Positions 46,197 through 56,521 are shown, counted from the first letter of the stretch. The stretch: DNA of 64,000 bases from Paenibacillus vietnamensis (GCF_020169515.1 NZ_JAHMHW010000003.1:310001-374000), one strand, 5' to 3'. Made by a program: numbers and translations. The notes: a model not told the origin generated them from the letters alone.

Positions 46197-48562
46197 AAAA
46201 TCGTCGTACCTGCCTTCTCCTCCGTTTGTACCGGAAGCAGCGCATGCTGCAGCACTTCATCCATATGTCCGACAGGAATAAATTGCATCTCTTTGGCTAC
46301 GCTGTCGGGTATATCCCGCAAATCCCGTTCATTGTCCTTTGGCAGCAGCACTTTGCGTATGCCCGCGCGATGCGCAGCTAGCGATTTCTCCTTCAAGCCG
46401 CCGATCGGCAGGACGCGGCCTCTAAGCGTTATTTCTCCCGTCATGGCCACTTCCTTGGATACGTAACGGTTCGTAAGAGCCGAAATAAGTGCCGTTGCGA
46501 TCGTAATGCCCGCGGATGGCCCATCCTTCGGAATAGCCCCTTCCGGTATGTGAATATGAATATCGTTCTTCTCGTGGAAGGCCGGATCGATGCCCAGCTC
46601 CAGCGCTTTTGAGCGCGTATAGCTGAAGGCTGCCTGTGCGGATTCCTTCATGACGTCGCCCAGCTTGCCAGTCAAGGTCAGCTTTCCGCTGCCCGGCATA
46701 ACCGTGACCTCGATCACCAGCGTATCGCCGCCCACTTCCGTCCACGCAAGACCGGTGACGGCTCCAATCTGGTTCTCGCTTTCGGCCTGACCGTACCGGA
46801 ACTTAGCCGGACCGAGCCATTCCTTCAGCAAAGCGGCATCCACCTCAAGCGGCTCGGCGGTCCCTTCTTCTTCGCGGGAGACGAAATGCTTGGCCGCCTT
46901 CCGGCATACGGCCGCGATTTGCTGCTCAAGGTTACGCACGCCCGATTCACGCGTATACTCGCGGATGAGCTGCAGCAGCACCTCGTCATTCATGCTCAGC
47001 TGCTCTTCGGCGAGCCCGTGCTCCTTCTTCTGCTTCGGCAGCAAATAACGCGATCCGATCTGCAGCTTCTCGAGCTCCGTGTAGCCCGGAATGTACAGCA
47101 CTTCCATCCGGTCAAGCAGCGGACGCGGAATATTGTGCATCGCATTCGCGGTCGTCACGAACATGACGTTGGATAAATTGAACGGAACCTCGACAAAGTG
47201 GTCGCTGAACGTATTGTTCTGCTCCGGATCAAGAACCTCCAAAAGCGCCGAAGCCGGATCCCCGCGGAAGTCCATTGCCATCTTATCGATTTCGTCAAGC
47301 AAAAAGACCGGATTATTCGAGCCCGCCGTCTTCATCCCTTGAATGATTCTGCCCGGCATCGCGCCGACGTAGGTGCGCCTGTGGCCGCGGATTTCCGCTT
47401 CGTCGCGTACGCCGCCCAGCGATATGCGGACAAACTTCCTGCCGAGCGACTTCGCGATGGAGCGCGCAAGCGACGTCTTGCCGACGCCCGGCGGCCCGAC
47501 CAGACAGAGAATCGGCCCCTTAAGCTGCTTGACGAGCTGCTGAACGGCCAAATATTCAAGCACCCGCTCCTTCGGCTTTTCCAATCCGTAGTGATCTTCG
47601 TCGAGAACGGCCTCCGCCTTGCTGATGCTTAGGTCATCCTCCGTCTGCTTATTCCATGGAAGCGAGAGCAGCCAATCGATATAATTGCGGATGACGCCGC
47701 CTTCCGCGGACGTGGACGGCATTTTCTCCAGCCGGTCGATTTCCTTCTCGATCTTCTCCTTCACCTGCTCGGGAACACCCGCTTCCTGAAGCTGGCTGCG
47801 CAGCTCTTCGACTTCTCCCGCGCGGCCTTCCTTCTCGCCGAGCTCCTTCTGGATCGCCTTCATCTGCTCGCGCAAATAATATTCCTTCTGCGTCTTCTCC
47901 ATCTGCTTCTTGACGCGCTGGTTTATTTTGCGTTCGAGCTCCAGCACCTCGCGCTCGTTATTGAGAATGTCGAGAAGCTTCTCCAGCCGCATACCGACGT
48001 CGATCGTCTCCAAAATATCCTGCTTATCCTTGATTTTGAGAGACAGGTGGCTGGTGATTACATCGGCAAGCCTGCCCGGATCGTCAATATCCGAAACCGC
48101 CGCGAGCGTCTCCGGGGTCACCTTCTTCGAAAGCGAGATATAATGCTCAAATTGGTTCAGGACGGAGCGCATCAGCGCGTCCACCTCGGGATCGTCCGTC
48201 TCCTGCTCAGGCAGCTCCTTGGCCGACACTTCGTAAAATTCGTCATTCGGCAAATAATCCAAAATCTCCGCGCGGACGACGCCTTCAACCAGCACACGGA
48301 TCGTGCCGTTCGGAAGCTTAAGCATTTGCCGAACCTTGGCGATCGTTCCGACCTTGTAAATATCCTCTTCCGTCGGCTCTTCAATGTTCACTTCCGACTG
48401 CGAGCACAGCAAAATCATATGATCTTCGACCATCGAACGCTCCAGCGCCCGCACCGATTTGTCCCTTCCCACATCTAGGTGGAGCACCATGCTGGGATAA
48501 ACGAGTAGCCCTCTCAGCGGTAGCAAGGGCAGCCGACGACCTTTCAACTTATTAGGTCCCAC
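46193..48562 (-). CDS. lon: ATP-dependent protease LonA
   Basis: Hexameric cytosolic AAA+ serine protease for damaged and regulatory proteins. The 789 residues comprise the LON N-terminal domain (about 10-210), a coiled coil, AAA+ with Walker [12 protein letters not shown] (about 355) and Walker [11 protein letters not shown], and the protease domain with catalytic serine in [15 protein letters not shown] and lysine in [15 protein letters not shown]. The GTG start at 48562 has GGAGGT six bases upstream. It lies 37 bp after lonB without a terminator. Confidence 0.98.
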   Translation of the reverse strand: MGPNKLKGRRLPLLPLRGLLVYPSMVLHLDVGRDKSVRALERSMVEDHMILLCSQSEVNIEEPTEEDIYKVGTIAKVRQMLKLPNGTIRVLVEGVVRAEILDYLPNDEFYEVSAKELPEQETDDPEVDALMRSVLNQFEHYISLSKKVTPETLAAVSDIDDPGRLADVITSHLSLKIKDKQDILETIDVGMRLEKLLDILNNEREVLELERKINQRVKKQMEKTQKEYYLREQMKAIQKELGEKEGRAGEVEELRSQLQEAGVPEQVKEKIEKEIDRLEKMPSTSAEGGVIRNYIDWLLSLPWNKQTEDDLSISKAEAVLDEDHYGLEKPKERVLEYLAVQQLVKQLKGPILCLVGPPGVGKTSLARSIAKSLGRKFVRISLGGVRDEAEIRGHRRTYVGAMPGRIIQGMKTAGSNNPVFLLDEIDKMAMDFRGDPASALLEVLDPEQNNTFSDHFVEVPFNLSNVMFVTTANAMHNIPRPLLDRMEVLYIPGYTELEKLQIGSRYLLPKQKKEHGLAEEQLSMNDEVLLQLIREYTRESGVRNLEQQIAAVCRKAAKHFVSREEEGTAEPLEVDAALLKEWLGPAKFRYGQAESENQIGAVTGLAWTEVGGDTLVIEVTVMPGSGKLTLTGKLGDVMKESAQAAFSYTRSKALELGIDPAFHEKNDIHIHIPEGAIPKDGPSAGITIATALISALTNRYVSKEVAMTGEITLRGRVLPIGGLKEKSLAAHRAGIRKVLLPKDNERDLRDIPDSVAKEMQFIPVGHMDEVLQHALLPVQTEEKAGTTIL

Positions 48563-48599
48563 TCCAGCACCTCCAATTGTTAACGTCTACATCATATTA

Positions 48600-50306
48600 T
48601 CATTCTACTGAATCTGCCTGCAAATAGCTAACATTCGGAGCGATAAATAATTCGGATGCCGTTTGCGGCTCCGCTTCCTCGGCCACGACGCCCGACTCCG
48701 GAAATACATGGGCGAACACTTCCTCCACCTTATCGACCGGGATGACCTTCAGCCCTTCCAGATCCGCGAATACGGCTTGCCAGTTTTCACGAGGAATGAT
48801 GACCTGCTTCGCGCCGGCTTGAAAAGCAGCTTCAACCTTGGCCAAGACGCCGCCTACAGGCTTCACGTTGCCGTGGATCCCCACCTCGCCCGTCATCGCC
48901 AGCCTGTTGTCGACCGGAATGCCTTTTACCGCAGAAGTAATCGCAGTAGCCATCGCAATGCCGGCGGACGGACCGTCGATCGGCGTGCCGCCAGGGAAGT
49001 TGATATGCAGATCGTAATCCTGCGTGTTAAGGCCGATACGGCGAAGCACGGTCAGCACGTTCTCAACCGAACCCTTCGCCATGCTTTTCCGCCGCAGCGT
49101 GCGCGAGCCGCCGCCGCCGAGCTCCTCTTCATCCACGACCCCGGTAATCGTAAAATTGCCGAGACCCGGAGCAGACGCAATGGCGCTTACTTCAATCTCG
49201 AGCAGCGTACCCATGTTCGGCCCGTATACGGCGAGACCGTTCACGAAACCGATTTGCGGCGACTCCGGCACCTTGCGGTCCGGCCTCGGCGGGATTTGAC
49301 TGCTGTTGACGACCCACTCGATATCGGCGGCTAAAATGCTGTCGCGTTTCTCGGACAACGCGACGCCTGCTGCAAGCTGAATGACGTTCACGGCTTCGCG
49401 GCCGTTCGTCGCGTATTTTTTTACGACCTCAATTGCCTCGGGGCATGGGCCGAAGCCGATTTTCTTCACGGCGTTTTCCGCTACAAGGCCGATTTCTTCT
49501 GCAAGCAAGGGACGGAAGAACACCTCCATGCAGCGGGAGCGGATCGCCGGAGGAATTTCCTGCGGCGAACGGGTTGTCGCACCGACCAGACGGAAATCGG
49601 CAGGCAGGCCGTTTTGGAAAATATCATGAATATAAACCGGAATGTTCGAATCCTCCGAGTTATAATACGCGCTCTCCAAAAACACCTTGCGGTCCTCGAG
49701 TACCTTTAACAATTTATTCATTTGGACCGGATGCAATTCACCAATTTCGTCGATAAACAAAATACCGCCGTGAGCCTTCGTAACGGCGCCCGGCTTCGGC
49801 TGCGGAATTCCCGCCACCCCCATCGCTCCCGCACCCTGGTAAATCGGGTCATGAACGGAGCCGATCAGCGGGTCGGCGATGCCCCGTTCGTCAAATCTGG
49901 CGGTCGTCGCATCAATTTCCGTAAATTTGGCTTCCGGCAGAAACGGCGATGAAGGATTTTTTTTCGCTTCCTCCAGCACGACGCGCGCCGCTGCGGTTTT
50001 ACCGACGCCCGGCGGTCCGTAAATAATAACATGCTGAGGATTCGCGCTGCAAAGCGCAGCCTTTAACGCGCGCAGGCCGTCCCGCTGCCCGACGATGTCC
50101 TGCATGGCCTGCGGTCTCGTTTTTTCCGCCAGCGGCTTGGTCAGTGAAACGCTCCTTTGCTTCCGGAGCTTATCCATTTCCTTGCGCGATTCGCGGTCAA
50201 CCGCAGAGCGGTTTGTCTTTTGGTTCCGCAGCAAATTCCAGAAATACAAACCGATCACGACGGCAAAAAACACCTGAATCAGCATTAACACTACACTTAA
50301 ACTCAT
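48600..50306 (-). CDS. lonB: LonB, forespore-type membrane-tethered Lon protease
   Basis: In B. subtilis LonB is made in the forespore under sigma-F. The 568 residues start with one membrane helix (about 4-25, VVLMLIQVFFAVVIGLYFWN), lack the LON N-domain, and have AAA+ motifs [11 protein letters not shown] and GGILFIDEIGELHPVQ, sensor VGATTRSPQEI, and the protease domain with catalytic serine in IDGPSAGIAMATAI and lysine in VKPVGGVLAKVEAA. A sigma-F-type promoter lies 77-105 bp upstream. ClpX-ispG genes lie behind a strong terminator. Confidence 0.95.
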   Translation of the reverse strand: MSLSVVLMLIQVFFAVVIGLYFWNLLRNQKTNRSAVDRESRKEMDKLRKQRSVSLTKPLAEKTRPQAMQDIVGQRDGLRALKAALCSANPQHVIIYGPPGVGKTAAARVVLEEAKKNPSSPFLPEAKFTEIDATTARFDERGIADPLIGSVHDPIYQGAGAMGVAGIPQPKPGAVTKAHGGILFIDEIGELHPVQMNKLLKVLEDRKVFLESAYYNSEDSNIPVYIHDIFQNGLPADFRLVGATTRSPQEIPPAIRSRCMEVFFRPLLAEEIGLVAENAVKKIGFGPCPEAIEVVKKYATNGREAVNVIQLAAGVALSEKRDSILAADIEWVVNSSQIPPRPDRKVPESPQIGFVNGLAVYGPNMGTLLEIEVSAIASAPGLGNFTITGVVDEEELGGGGSRTLRRKSMAKGSVENVLTVLRRIGLNTQDYDLHINFPGGTPIDGPSAGIAMATAITSAVKGIPVDNRLAMTGEVGIHGNVKPVGGVLAKVEAAFQAGAKQVIIPRENWQAVFADLEGLKVIPVDKVEEVFAHVFPESGVVAEEAEPQTASELFIAPNVSYLQADSVE

Positions 50307-50382
50307 TTTCCTCCGCTCCTCTCAGCGTAAACGGTTGTAGCCTTCCTTCTTCGGGGCCAGCCAGTCAATCTGCATAATTGGT

Positions 50383-50411
50383 AGTATTCCCCCCTGGTAG
50401 TAGGAATAACC
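50383..50411 (-). promoter_or_regulatory. Candidate sigma-F promoter of lonB
   Basis: Minus strand: GGTTA (4/5 of GYWTA), 15 bases, GGGAATACT, a full match to the sigma-F -10 pattern GGNNANANT. It lies 77 bp upstream of the lonB ATG. Sigma-F dependence of lonB is known in B. subtilis. Confidence 0.5.
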
Positions 50412-50472
50412 GCTTCCTCGCTTTTTTTCCTGATGAAGAATATCCAAAAGGATGTACGAGTGGAAAGAGAAT

Positions 50473-50521
50473 GAAAAAAGAGGTTTGCTTCCGTCTCTTG
50501 AAGACGGAAGCAAACCTCTTT
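50473..50521 (-). terminator. Intrinsic terminator of ispG
   Basis: Minus-strand perfect stem AAAGAGGTTTGCTTCCGTCT with its complement, a TCAA-type loop and a following T run, starting 15 bp after the ispG stop. Confidence 0.95.
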
Positions 50522-50536
50522 AGTGTTGGTGCCCTT

Positions 50537-51646
50537 TTAAGCCGGGGTATGGTGCTTGCGGCCGGGAATTTCCCCTGTCGCTTCAAACACGCGCACGATT
50601 TCATCGATTTCCTTCTTGAGCTCGTTCAGCAGCTCCGCCTCCGGCACCTTGCGGATCATCTCGCCATAACGGAACAGCATTCCCTCGCCGCGCGCACCGG
50701 CAATGCCGATATCGGCCTCGCGGGCCTCGCCGGGACCGTTAACCGCGCAGCCGAGCACAGAAACCTTGATCGGCACCTTGATCTTCGCGATGTAGTCCTC
50801 CACCTCGTTGGCGATCGAGAACAGATCGATATCAAGCCGGCCGCAAGTCGGACAGGATACGAGCGTTGCCGCATTCGTAATCAGCCCGAACGTCTTGAGC
50901 AGCTCGCGAGCGACCTTGACCTCTTCGACCGGATCGGCGCTTAAGCTGATGCGGACCGTGTTGCCGATGCCCATGGAGAGCAGCGCGCCAATACCGGCGG
51001 AGCTTTTGATCGTGCCGGTATGGAGCGTACCCGCTTCCGTGATGCCAAGGTGAAGCGGATATTTGATCTTCTCCGCTGCCATGCTGTAAGCGGCAATCGC
51101 CATCGGCACGTCGGAGGCTTTGAGCGAGACGATAATATCGTGGAAATCAAGCTCTTCCAGAATGCCGATATGGAACAAGGCGCTCTCCACCATCGCTTCC
51201 GGAGTCGGATAGCCGTACTTCTCAAGCAAATGGTTTTCCAGCGATCCGGCATTGACGCCGATACGAATCGGAATTCCTTTATCCTTGCAAGCTTTGACGA
51301 CAGCCTCTACGCGTTCGCGGCGCCCGATATTGCCCGGATTGATCCGGACCTTGTCGACACCGTTCTCGATGGCCATGAGCGCCAGCCTGTAATCGAAATG
51401 AATGTCCGCAACAAGCGGAATATGAATGCGGGATTTAATTTCTTTGATCGCCTCGGCCGCTTCCTTGTTATTGACGGTTACCCGGACGATTTGACAGCCC
51501 GCTTCCTCCAACCGCAAAATTTCCGCAACCGTCGCCTCCACATCCGCCGTCTTGGTCGTACACATGCTTTGAATGATCACTTCGTTGCTGCCGCCGATCG
51601 TCAAATCGCCGACTCTTACCGGTACCGTATCTTGACGTAAATACAT
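50537..51646 (-). CDS. ispG: (E)-4-hydroxy-3-methylbut-2-enyl-diphosphate synthase, flavodoxin type
   Basis: Iron-sulfur enzyme of the MEP isoprenoid pathway. The ATG at 51646 ([19 protein letters not shown]) has GGGAGAG eight bases upstream and gives 369 residues. Motifs are [45 protein letters not shown], and the 4Fe-4S ligands in SCPTCGRLD and [16 protein letters not shown]. It stands between clpX and lonB, where B. subtilis has none. Confidence 0.96.
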   Translation of the reverse strand: MYLRQDTVPVRVGDLTIGGSNEVIIQSMCTTKTADVEATVAEILRLEEAGCQIVRVTVNNKEAAEAIKEIKSRIHIPLVADIHFDYRLALMAIENGVDKVRINPGNIGRRERVEAVVKACKDKGIPIRIGVNAGSLENHLLEKYGYPTPEAMVESALFHIGILEELDFHDIIVSLKASDVPMAIAAYSMAAEKIKYPLHLGITEAGTLHTGTIKSSAGIGALLSMGIGNTVRISLSADPVEEVKVARELLKTFGLITNAATLVSCPTCGRLDIDLFSIANEVEDYIAKIKVPIKVSVLGCAVNGPGEAREADIGIAGARGEGMLFRYGEMIRKVPEAELLNELKKEIDEIVRVFEATGEIPGRKHHTPA

Positions 51647-51675
51647 AAGCAGATCTCTCCCATGAACGTCAAAGT

Positions 51676-51714
51676 CCACCCTGACCAAGCGGCCTAAGCC
51701 GCTGGCAAGGGTGG
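51676..51714 (-). other. Strong stem-loop between clpX and ispG, without a T run
   Basis: Minus strand CCACCCT pairs with AGGGTGG and, inside, AGCGGC pairs with GCCGCT around a four-base loop (TTAG). It begins 26 bp after the clpX stop. The following bases (ACTTTG) lack a T run, so it may be an mRNA 3' stabiliser, a Rho-dependent or weak terminator, or a processing site between clpX and ispG. Confidence 0.6.
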
Positions 51715-51739
51715 AAACATTGACGGTGCTAAATAATGG

Positions 51740-52996
51740 TTAGGCGCTCTCTTCCTTCTTCTTGCCTTTCTTGGCAGCCAGCTCCGGCATGATTTTGTCC
51801 TTGACGGATTGCTCCGTAATAAGGCAAGTGCTCACGTCGTCGCGGGACGGCACCTCGTACATCACCTCAAGCATGATGCCTTCGATAATCGCACGAAGTC
51901 CGCGCGCGCCGGTATTGCGCTTAATCGCTTCCTTCGCGATCGCGTCGAGCGCAGCCGGCTCGAAATCGAGCTTAACGTTATCCATCTCCAGCAGCTTCTG
52001 GTACTGCTTCACTAGAGCGTTCTTCGGTTCGGATAAGATCCGAACGAGTGCCGGCTCGTCAAGCGGCTCCAGCGTAGAGATAACAGGCAGACGTCCTACA
52101 AATTCGGGAATCAGGCCGAATTTGAGCAAATCCTCAGGCAGTACCATCGACAAATATTCGCCCGGCTTCAAGTCCTTTTGCACTTCGCCGGTAGAGTTAA
52201 AGCCGATGACCTTCTTGCCGATACGGCGTTTGATCAGCGATTCCAGGCCGTCGAACGCGCCGCCGCAAATGAACAAAATGTTCGTCGTATCGATTTGGAT
52301 AAACTCCTGGTGCGGGTGCTTGCGGCCGCCTTGAGGCGGAACGGAAGCAACCGTGCCTTCCAAAATTTTGAGAAGGGCCTGCTGCACGCCTTCCCCGGAA
52401 ACGTCGCGAGTAATCGACGGGTTCTCGGATTTGCGGGCCACTTTATCGATTTCGTCGATATAAATGATGCCGCGCTCGGCTTTCTCCACATCGTAATCCG
52501 CCGCTTGAATAAGCTTAAGCAAAATATTCTCGACGTCTTCACCGACGTAACCCGCTTCCGTAAGCGAGGTTGCATCCGCAATGGCGAACGGTACGTTCAA
52601 AATTTTGGCCATCGTCTGCGCAAGCAAGGTTTTACCCGATCCCGTAGGACCCAGCAGCAAAATATTGCTCTTCTGCAGCTCGACATCCTCGATCTTGCTG
52701 CCCGAGTTAATCCGTTTGTAGTGGTTGTAAACCGCTACGGACAGCGACTTCTTGGCGAACTCCTGGCCGATGACGTAGGAATCCAGAATGGCGCGGATAT
52801 CCTTCGGCTTCGGAATGTCCTTCAGATCGAGCTCTTCCTCGTTGCCGAGCTCCTCTTCCACGATTTCCGTGCAAAGCTCGATACACTCATCGCATATATA
52901 GACGCCTGGACCGGCTACGAGCTTACGTACCTGATCCTGCGATTTGCCGCAGAACGAGCATTTCAGCTGGCCTTTTTCGTCGTTGAATTTAAACAT
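51740..52996 (-). CDS. clpX: ATP-dependent Clp protease ATP-binding subunit ClpX
   Basis: AAA+ unfoldase that feeds ClpP. The 418 residues have the N-terminal zinc domain ([11 protein letters not shown]...CDECIELC, C4 type), Walker [16 protein letters not shown], Walker [16 protein letters not shown], pore loop region [11 protein letters not shown] and the ClpP-binding loop in [11 protein letters not shown]. It begins 16 bp after clpP, so clpP and clpX are probably co-transcribed, unlike B. subtilis where clpP is elsewhere. Confidence 0.98.
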   Translation of the reverse strand: MFKFNDEKGQLKCSFCGKSQDQVRKLVAGPGVYICDECIELCTEIVEEELGNEEELDLKDIPKPKDIRAILDSYVIGQEFAKKSLSVAVYNHYKRINSGSKIEDVELQKSNILLLGPTGSGKTLLAQTMAKILNVPFAIADATSLTEAGYVGEDVENILLKLIQAADYDVEKAERGIIYIDEIDKVARKSENPSITRDVSGEGVQQALLKILEGTVASVPPQGGRKHPHQEFIQIDTTNILFICGGAFDGLESLIKRRIGKKVIGFNSTGEVQKDLKPGEYLSMVLPEDLLKFGLIPEFVGRLPVISTLEPLDEPALVRILSEPKNALVKQYQKLLEMDNVKLDFEPAALDAIAKEAIKRNTGARGLRAIIEGIMLEVMYEVPSRDDVSTCLITEQSVKDKIMPELAAKKGKKKEESA

Positions 52997-53012
52997 CTGA
53001 TCACCCCTTCGA

Positions 53013-53606
53013 TTAAATCGTCGATACCGGTGCCGTTATCACCTTGTCAATCAAACCGTAGGCAAGGGCCTCTTCCGCGCTCATGAAATTGTCACGGTCG
53101 GTATCGCGGTCGATTTTCTCATAAGGCTGTCCGGTGCGCTCCACATAGATCTGGTTCAGCTTTTGTTTCGTCTTCAAAATCCAATCCGCATGGATCTTGA
53201 TATCGGAAGCTTGGCCGCGCACGCCGCCAAGCGGCTGATGAATCATAACCTCCGCGTTAGGAAGCGCGAAACGCTTGCCCTTCGCACCGGCAGTCAGCAG
53301 CAGCGAGCCCATGCTTGCAGCCATGCCCATGCAAATCGTGGACACTTCCGGCTTAATATATTGCATCGTATCGTAAATACCCATCCCCGCCGTTACAGAG
53401 CCGCCGGGAGAGTTAATATACAGGTGTATGTCCTTCTCCGGATCGTCGGCCGCCAGAAACAGCAGCTGTGCAATGACCGAATTCGCAACGTCATCGTCAA
53501 TTGCACTTCCCAGGAAGATAATACGATCCTTCAGCAATCGGGAATAAATATCGTAGGAACGTTCCCCACGGTTTGTTTGTTCGACTACGATCGGTACTAG
53601 ATTCAT
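53013..53606 (-). CDS. clpP: ATP-dependent Clp protease proteolytic subunit ClpP
   Basis: Serine peptidase forming the tetradecameric chamber. The 197 residues contain the catalytic triad S98 (GMAASMGS), H123 (MIHQPLGG) and D172 (RDTDRDNFM), the oxyanion glycines SPGGSV at 66-71, and the N-terminal [20 protein letters not shown] gate, quoted in full as the family signature. It is between tig and clpX, with its own promoter. No CtsR operator was found upstream. Confidence 0.98.
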   Translation of the reverse strand: MNLVPIVVEQTNRGERSYDIYSRLLKDRIIFLGSAIDDDVANSVIAQLLFLAADDPEKDIHLYINSPGGSVTAGMGIYDTMQYIKPEVSTICMGMAASMGSLLLTAGAKGKRFALPNAEVMIHQPLGGVRGQASDIKIHADWILKTKQKLNQIYVERTGQPYEKIDRDTDRDNFMSAEEALAYGLIDKVITAPVSTI

Positions 53607-53647
53607 GCGACCAACCTCTTTTCGTTTATGGCTTTAGATACTTACTT

Positions 53648-53676
53648 ATTGTAACACGTCATCGTAATGATGTCAT
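53648..53676 (-). promoter_or_regulatory. Sigma-A promoter of clpP-clpX
   Basis: Minus strand: ATGACA (-35, 5/6), 17 bases, TACAAT (-10, 5/6, with an upstream TGn). It is 42 bp upstream of the clpP start and downstream of the tig terminator. Confidence 0.65.
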
Positions 53677-53761
53677 TTTTCCGATAATACATTATACGGC
53701 GACGGTCGTTCGATATGTACGGAGATTCGTCTCCCGATCAAGCTGAAGCTGATATGTAAGG

Positions 53762-53793
53762 TCAAAATAAGGCACGTATCGAACGTGCCTTAT
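53762..53793 (-). terminator. Intrinsic terminator of tig
   Basis: Minus-strand perfect stem ATAAGGCACGT / ACGTGCCTTAT with a 5-base loop and TTTTG after it, 39 bp beyond the tig stop. Confidence 0.85.
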
Positions 53794-53832
53794 CCCGGGT
53801 GAAGCCAATTATTTAATTCGTTATGTGAGCGA

Positions 53833-55122
53833 TTAAACCGCTTTGCTGTTGTCGATCAGGAATTTGATCGTTTTGCGGAGCGTCAGATCCTCCAGCAGGC
53901 TGAGAAGGTTGCCGTTTTTCGCGAAGATGTCGCGCAGCTCGGCAGCAGGACGGTTGTAGGATTGGGACAGCTTCTCAAGCTCTTCGTTCAAATCTTCTTC
54001 GCCTGCAGTAATGCCTTCAGCTTTGGCGATCGCTTCTAGCACCAGGTTGTTGCGAACGCGCTTCTCGGCGTCGCCGCGCATTTGCTCGCGGAGAACGGCT
54101 TCGTTCTGGCCGGAGAACTGGTAGTAAAGCTCCATGTTCATTCCTTGCATTTTGAGGCGGTTCTCGAAGTCGCGGATCATGTAGTCCGTTTCGGAAACGA
54201 TCATCGGCTCCGGAATTTCAACCTCAGCGGCGGAAGTAGCTTTCTCAACGATTGCGGACTCGCGCGCTTGCTCAGCTTCCTTCTCCTTGCGCTCTTTCAG
54301 CTTAACTGTAAGATCCTGCTTGTACTCTTCAAGCGTATCGAACTCGCTTACGTCTTTGGCGAACTCGTCGTCAAGAGCTGGAAGGGATTTGCGTTTGATT
54401 TCATGCAGCTTCACCTTGAACACGGCTGGCTTGCCTGCCAGGTGCTCGGCGTGGTAGCTCTCAGGGAACGTTACTTCTACGTCCTTGAAGTCGCCGATTT
54501 GCATGCCTACTACTTGCTCTTCGAAGCCTGGAATGAACGAGCCCGAACCCAGCTCAAGAGAATAACGCTCGCTTGCTCCGCCTTCGAATTGCTCGCCGTC
54601 GACATAGCCGTCGAAATCGATAACGGTGATGTCGCCGTTCTCTGCCGCGCCTTCCTCGATGACGGTAAGCTCTGCATGACGCTGCTGCAGACGCTCCAGC
54701 TCGGCGTTTACTTCCTCATCCGTAACTTCTGCAGTTGCAGCTTCAACCTCAAGTCCTTTGTACTCGCCCAAAGTCACTTCAGGCTTAACGACAACCTTAG
54801 CCTTGAATTTGAAAACTTGGCCTTTCGCGAATTGCTCAACGTCAATCTCAGGACGGTCGACCGGCTCAATGTTGCTTTCTCTTACCGCGTTCGTGTAAGC
54901 GTCAGGCAGCAGGATGTCGATTGCATCCTGATACAGGCTTTCCACACCGAAGCGCGATTCAAAAATGCCGCGCGGCACTTTGCCTTTACGGAATCCCGGA
55001 ACGTTAACCTTCTGAACGACTTTCTTAAATGCTTGATCAAGAGCACCTGCGACTTTCTCCGCTTCTACCTCCACGTCGATCGACACGATGTTCTTGTCTA
55101 TTTTTTCCCAAGTTGCTTTCAT
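53833..55122 (-). CDS. tig: Trigger factor
   Basis: Ribosome-bound chaperone with peptidyl-prolyl isomerase activity. The ATG at 55122 (MKATWEKIDKNIVSIDVEVE) gives 429 residues and follows a GAAGG-type site; the longer frame would add 11 unlikely residues. The ribosome-binding signature is VPGFRKGKVPRGIFESRFG (about 35-53). The FKBP domain is at about 150-245 (AENGDITVIDFDGYVDGE, FIPGFEEQVVGM), and the long helical C-terminal chaperone domain ends IKFLIDNSKAV. It has its own promoter and terminator. Confidence 0.98.
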   Translation of the reverse strand: MKATWEKIDKNIVSIDVEVEAEKVAGALDQAFKKVVQKVNVPGFRKGKVPRGIFESRFGVESLYQDAIDILLPDAYTNAVRESNIEPVDRPEIDVEQFAKGQVFKFKAKVVVKPEVTLGEYKGLEVEAATAEVTDEEVNAELERLQQRHAELTVIEEGAAENGDITVIDFDGYVDGEQFEGGASERYSLELGSGSFIPGFEEQVVGMQIGDFKDVEVTFPESYHAEHLAGKPAVFKVKLHEIKRKSLPALDDEFAKDVSEFDTLEEYKQDLTVKLKERKEKEAEQARESAIVEKATSAAEVEIPEPMIVSETDYMIRDFENRLKMQGMNMELYYQFSGQNEAVLREQMRGDAEKRVRNNLVLEAIAKAEGITAGEEDLNEELEKLSQSYNRPAAELRDIFAKNGNLLSLLEDLTLRKTIKFLIDNSKAV

Positions 55123-55185
55123 TTTATGCCTTCCCCTCCGAAAATGCGCATGCATTACTAGTTTTCACGTTTCATAAACCATTCT

Positions 55186-55214
55186 ATTATAATCAAGATA
55201 GACAACCATTTCAA
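55186..55214 (-). promoter_or_regulatory. Sigma-A promoter of tig
   Basis: Minus strand: TTGAAA (-35, 4/6), 17 bases, TATAAT (-10, perfect). The -35 overlaps the last codons of the upstream ysoA-like gene. Leader length about 60 bases. Confidence 0.8.
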
Positions 55215-56110
55215 GACTGGGGTTCATGATCCCCCGATTGCTGAAGGGCGGCCACCTGCCGAAGAGCGCGGCAAGCTTGCTCATACCTGAAGCGGAGCGG
55301 CTCGGTAATGCCGTATGTATCGCGGATATCGTCGTCGTTCGCGGTCCCGTAAACCGTGAGCAGCAGCGTCAAATGCAGCGCCGCGGCGAAGCAGTCGATC
55401 GTGCCCTCGTCGTCCCTGAGCATCCATCTGTAAGCAGCCGTTCCATACAAAAATTGGAGGCTTTCCTTCCAGAGCTCCCTTGCAAAATGCGGCAAAGTCG
55501 GATCGTCGACCTCCGCCGTCTGTTCCGTTCTCTCGACAATCCGGCTGACGGGCTCCGGGAATTCGTCCATCGACAGCGGCGTCTCCTCCAGTTCCAGCTC
55601 GACCGTCTCACCCAGCCGGTCAAGCGTCAGGCTGCCGGAAGCCCCTCTTCTGCGCAGGCATTGAAGAGCCTTGAATTGAACGACCGGATGCACCTCTGCG
55701 CTCAGCAGCCACGTCTTGATCTCATCATCGATATCCGGACTTTGTATGTACGCTGCACGTTCAAGCGCCAGGATCTGCTGATCGATCATCGGATGATGCT
55801 GCATAATGTACAGCACTTGATTGATGTAGGCTTCATCCTGCTCGGGCGGATTCAGCAGCTGCTCGCGAAGTGCCGCCTCGTCCTCTTCCTCGCCGCTCTC
55901 CGCCGCCCGCGCACCCGACTCCCCGCCTCCGCTTTCGGGAAAAGCCATGTCGAGCCAGGTCAGCAGGCTGTCCCATTCTTCGTAATGCCTTGCGTCCTCG
56001 CCCTGGCATTGCAGCAGAAACCGCAGCAGCTCCTTGGCCTCCCCGTACTGCTCCGCCTCCAGCATACGGGTGAGCTGGATTTGATAATGGTCCAGCATGC
56101 TGGGGAACAA
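55211..56110 (-). CDS. YsoA-like uncharacterised protein upstream of tig
   Basis: A 299-residue acidic protein rich in helix-forming repeats (MLDHYQIQLTRMLEAEQYGEAKELL, INQVLYIMQHHPMIDQQILALE in parts), which may form a TPR-like array in the N-terminal half; the middle is Glu/Ser/Gly-rich. In B. subtilis the TPR protein YsoA lies in this position beside tig, so it is probably its counterpart, but similarity was judged by position and layout only. The start is uncertain: TTG at 56110 begins the longest frame, ATG at 56098 (MLDHYQ) is possible, and the good AAAGGAG site lies about 22 bases upstream of the TTG. Confidence 0.65.
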   Translation of the reverse strand: MFPSMLDHYQIQLTRMLEAEQYGEAKELLRFLLQCQGEDARHYEEWDSLLTWLDMAFPESGGGESGARAAESGEEEDEAALREQLLNPPEQDEAYINQVLYIMQHHPMIDQQILALERAAYIQSPDIDDEIKTWLLSAEVHPVVQFKALQCLRRRGASGSLTLDRLGETVELELEETPLSMDEFPEPVSRIVERTEQTAEVDDPTLPHFARELWKESLQFLYGTAAYRWMLRDDEGTIDCFAAALHLTLLLTVYGTANDDDIRDTYGITEPLRFRYEQACRALRQVAALQQSGDHEPQS

Positions 56111-56281
56111 ATAAACGTTGTCTTTGTTGTCTCCTTTTGTGTCGTTGGGAGTCGTTATGGTAACACCGCCTTATGGTCTCGCCGTTTGTTCGTCTGTCCG
56201 ATCTTGCGATCGATTATACCATGTCCTTGCAAAAGAAAAAACAAAAGTCGCCTGCCGGCTAAAAAATATTTCAATTTGGGC

Positions 56282-56311
56282 TTGCGCATTATCAATCCCA
56301 TGTGGTATATT
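56282..56311 (+). promoter_or_regulatory. Promoter of the tRNA-Arg gene
   Basis: Plus strand: TTGCGC (-35), 18 bases, TATATT (-10, 5/6). The tRNA begins 10 bases after the -10 box. The 210-bp gap on the left of the tRNA holds nothing else I can support. Confidence 0.6.
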
Positions 56312-56320
56312 CTTACTTGT

Positions 56321-56397
<77 letters not shown>

Positions 56398-56422
56398 TTT
56401 ATTTTATGAAATGACAATGCAT

Positions 56423-56462
56423 ACCTCCAGAACTTTGATAAACAAAGTTTTGGAGGTTTTTT
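56423..56462 (+). terminator. Intrinsic terminator of tRNA-Arg
   Basis: Plus-strand stem ACCTCCAGAACTTTG paired with CAAAGTTTTGGAGGT (one G-T), loop ATAAA, then six T residues. Confidence 0.92.
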
Positions 56463-56521
56463 GTGCATCCGGTCTGTCTGCCCGGTAAATAGGCATAGGC
56501 CTTTTAGACCTTGTTACGGCC

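Noticed and set aside
53689..53694. Second TATAAT upstream of clpP as a further promoter
   Set aside because: No acceptable -35 at 16-18 bases; the downstream ATGACA-17-TACAAT pair is better.
53758..53777. CtsR-like heptamer GGTCAAA near clpP
   Set aside because: The second half of the repeat does not match and the site overlaps the tig terminator, not the clpP promoter.
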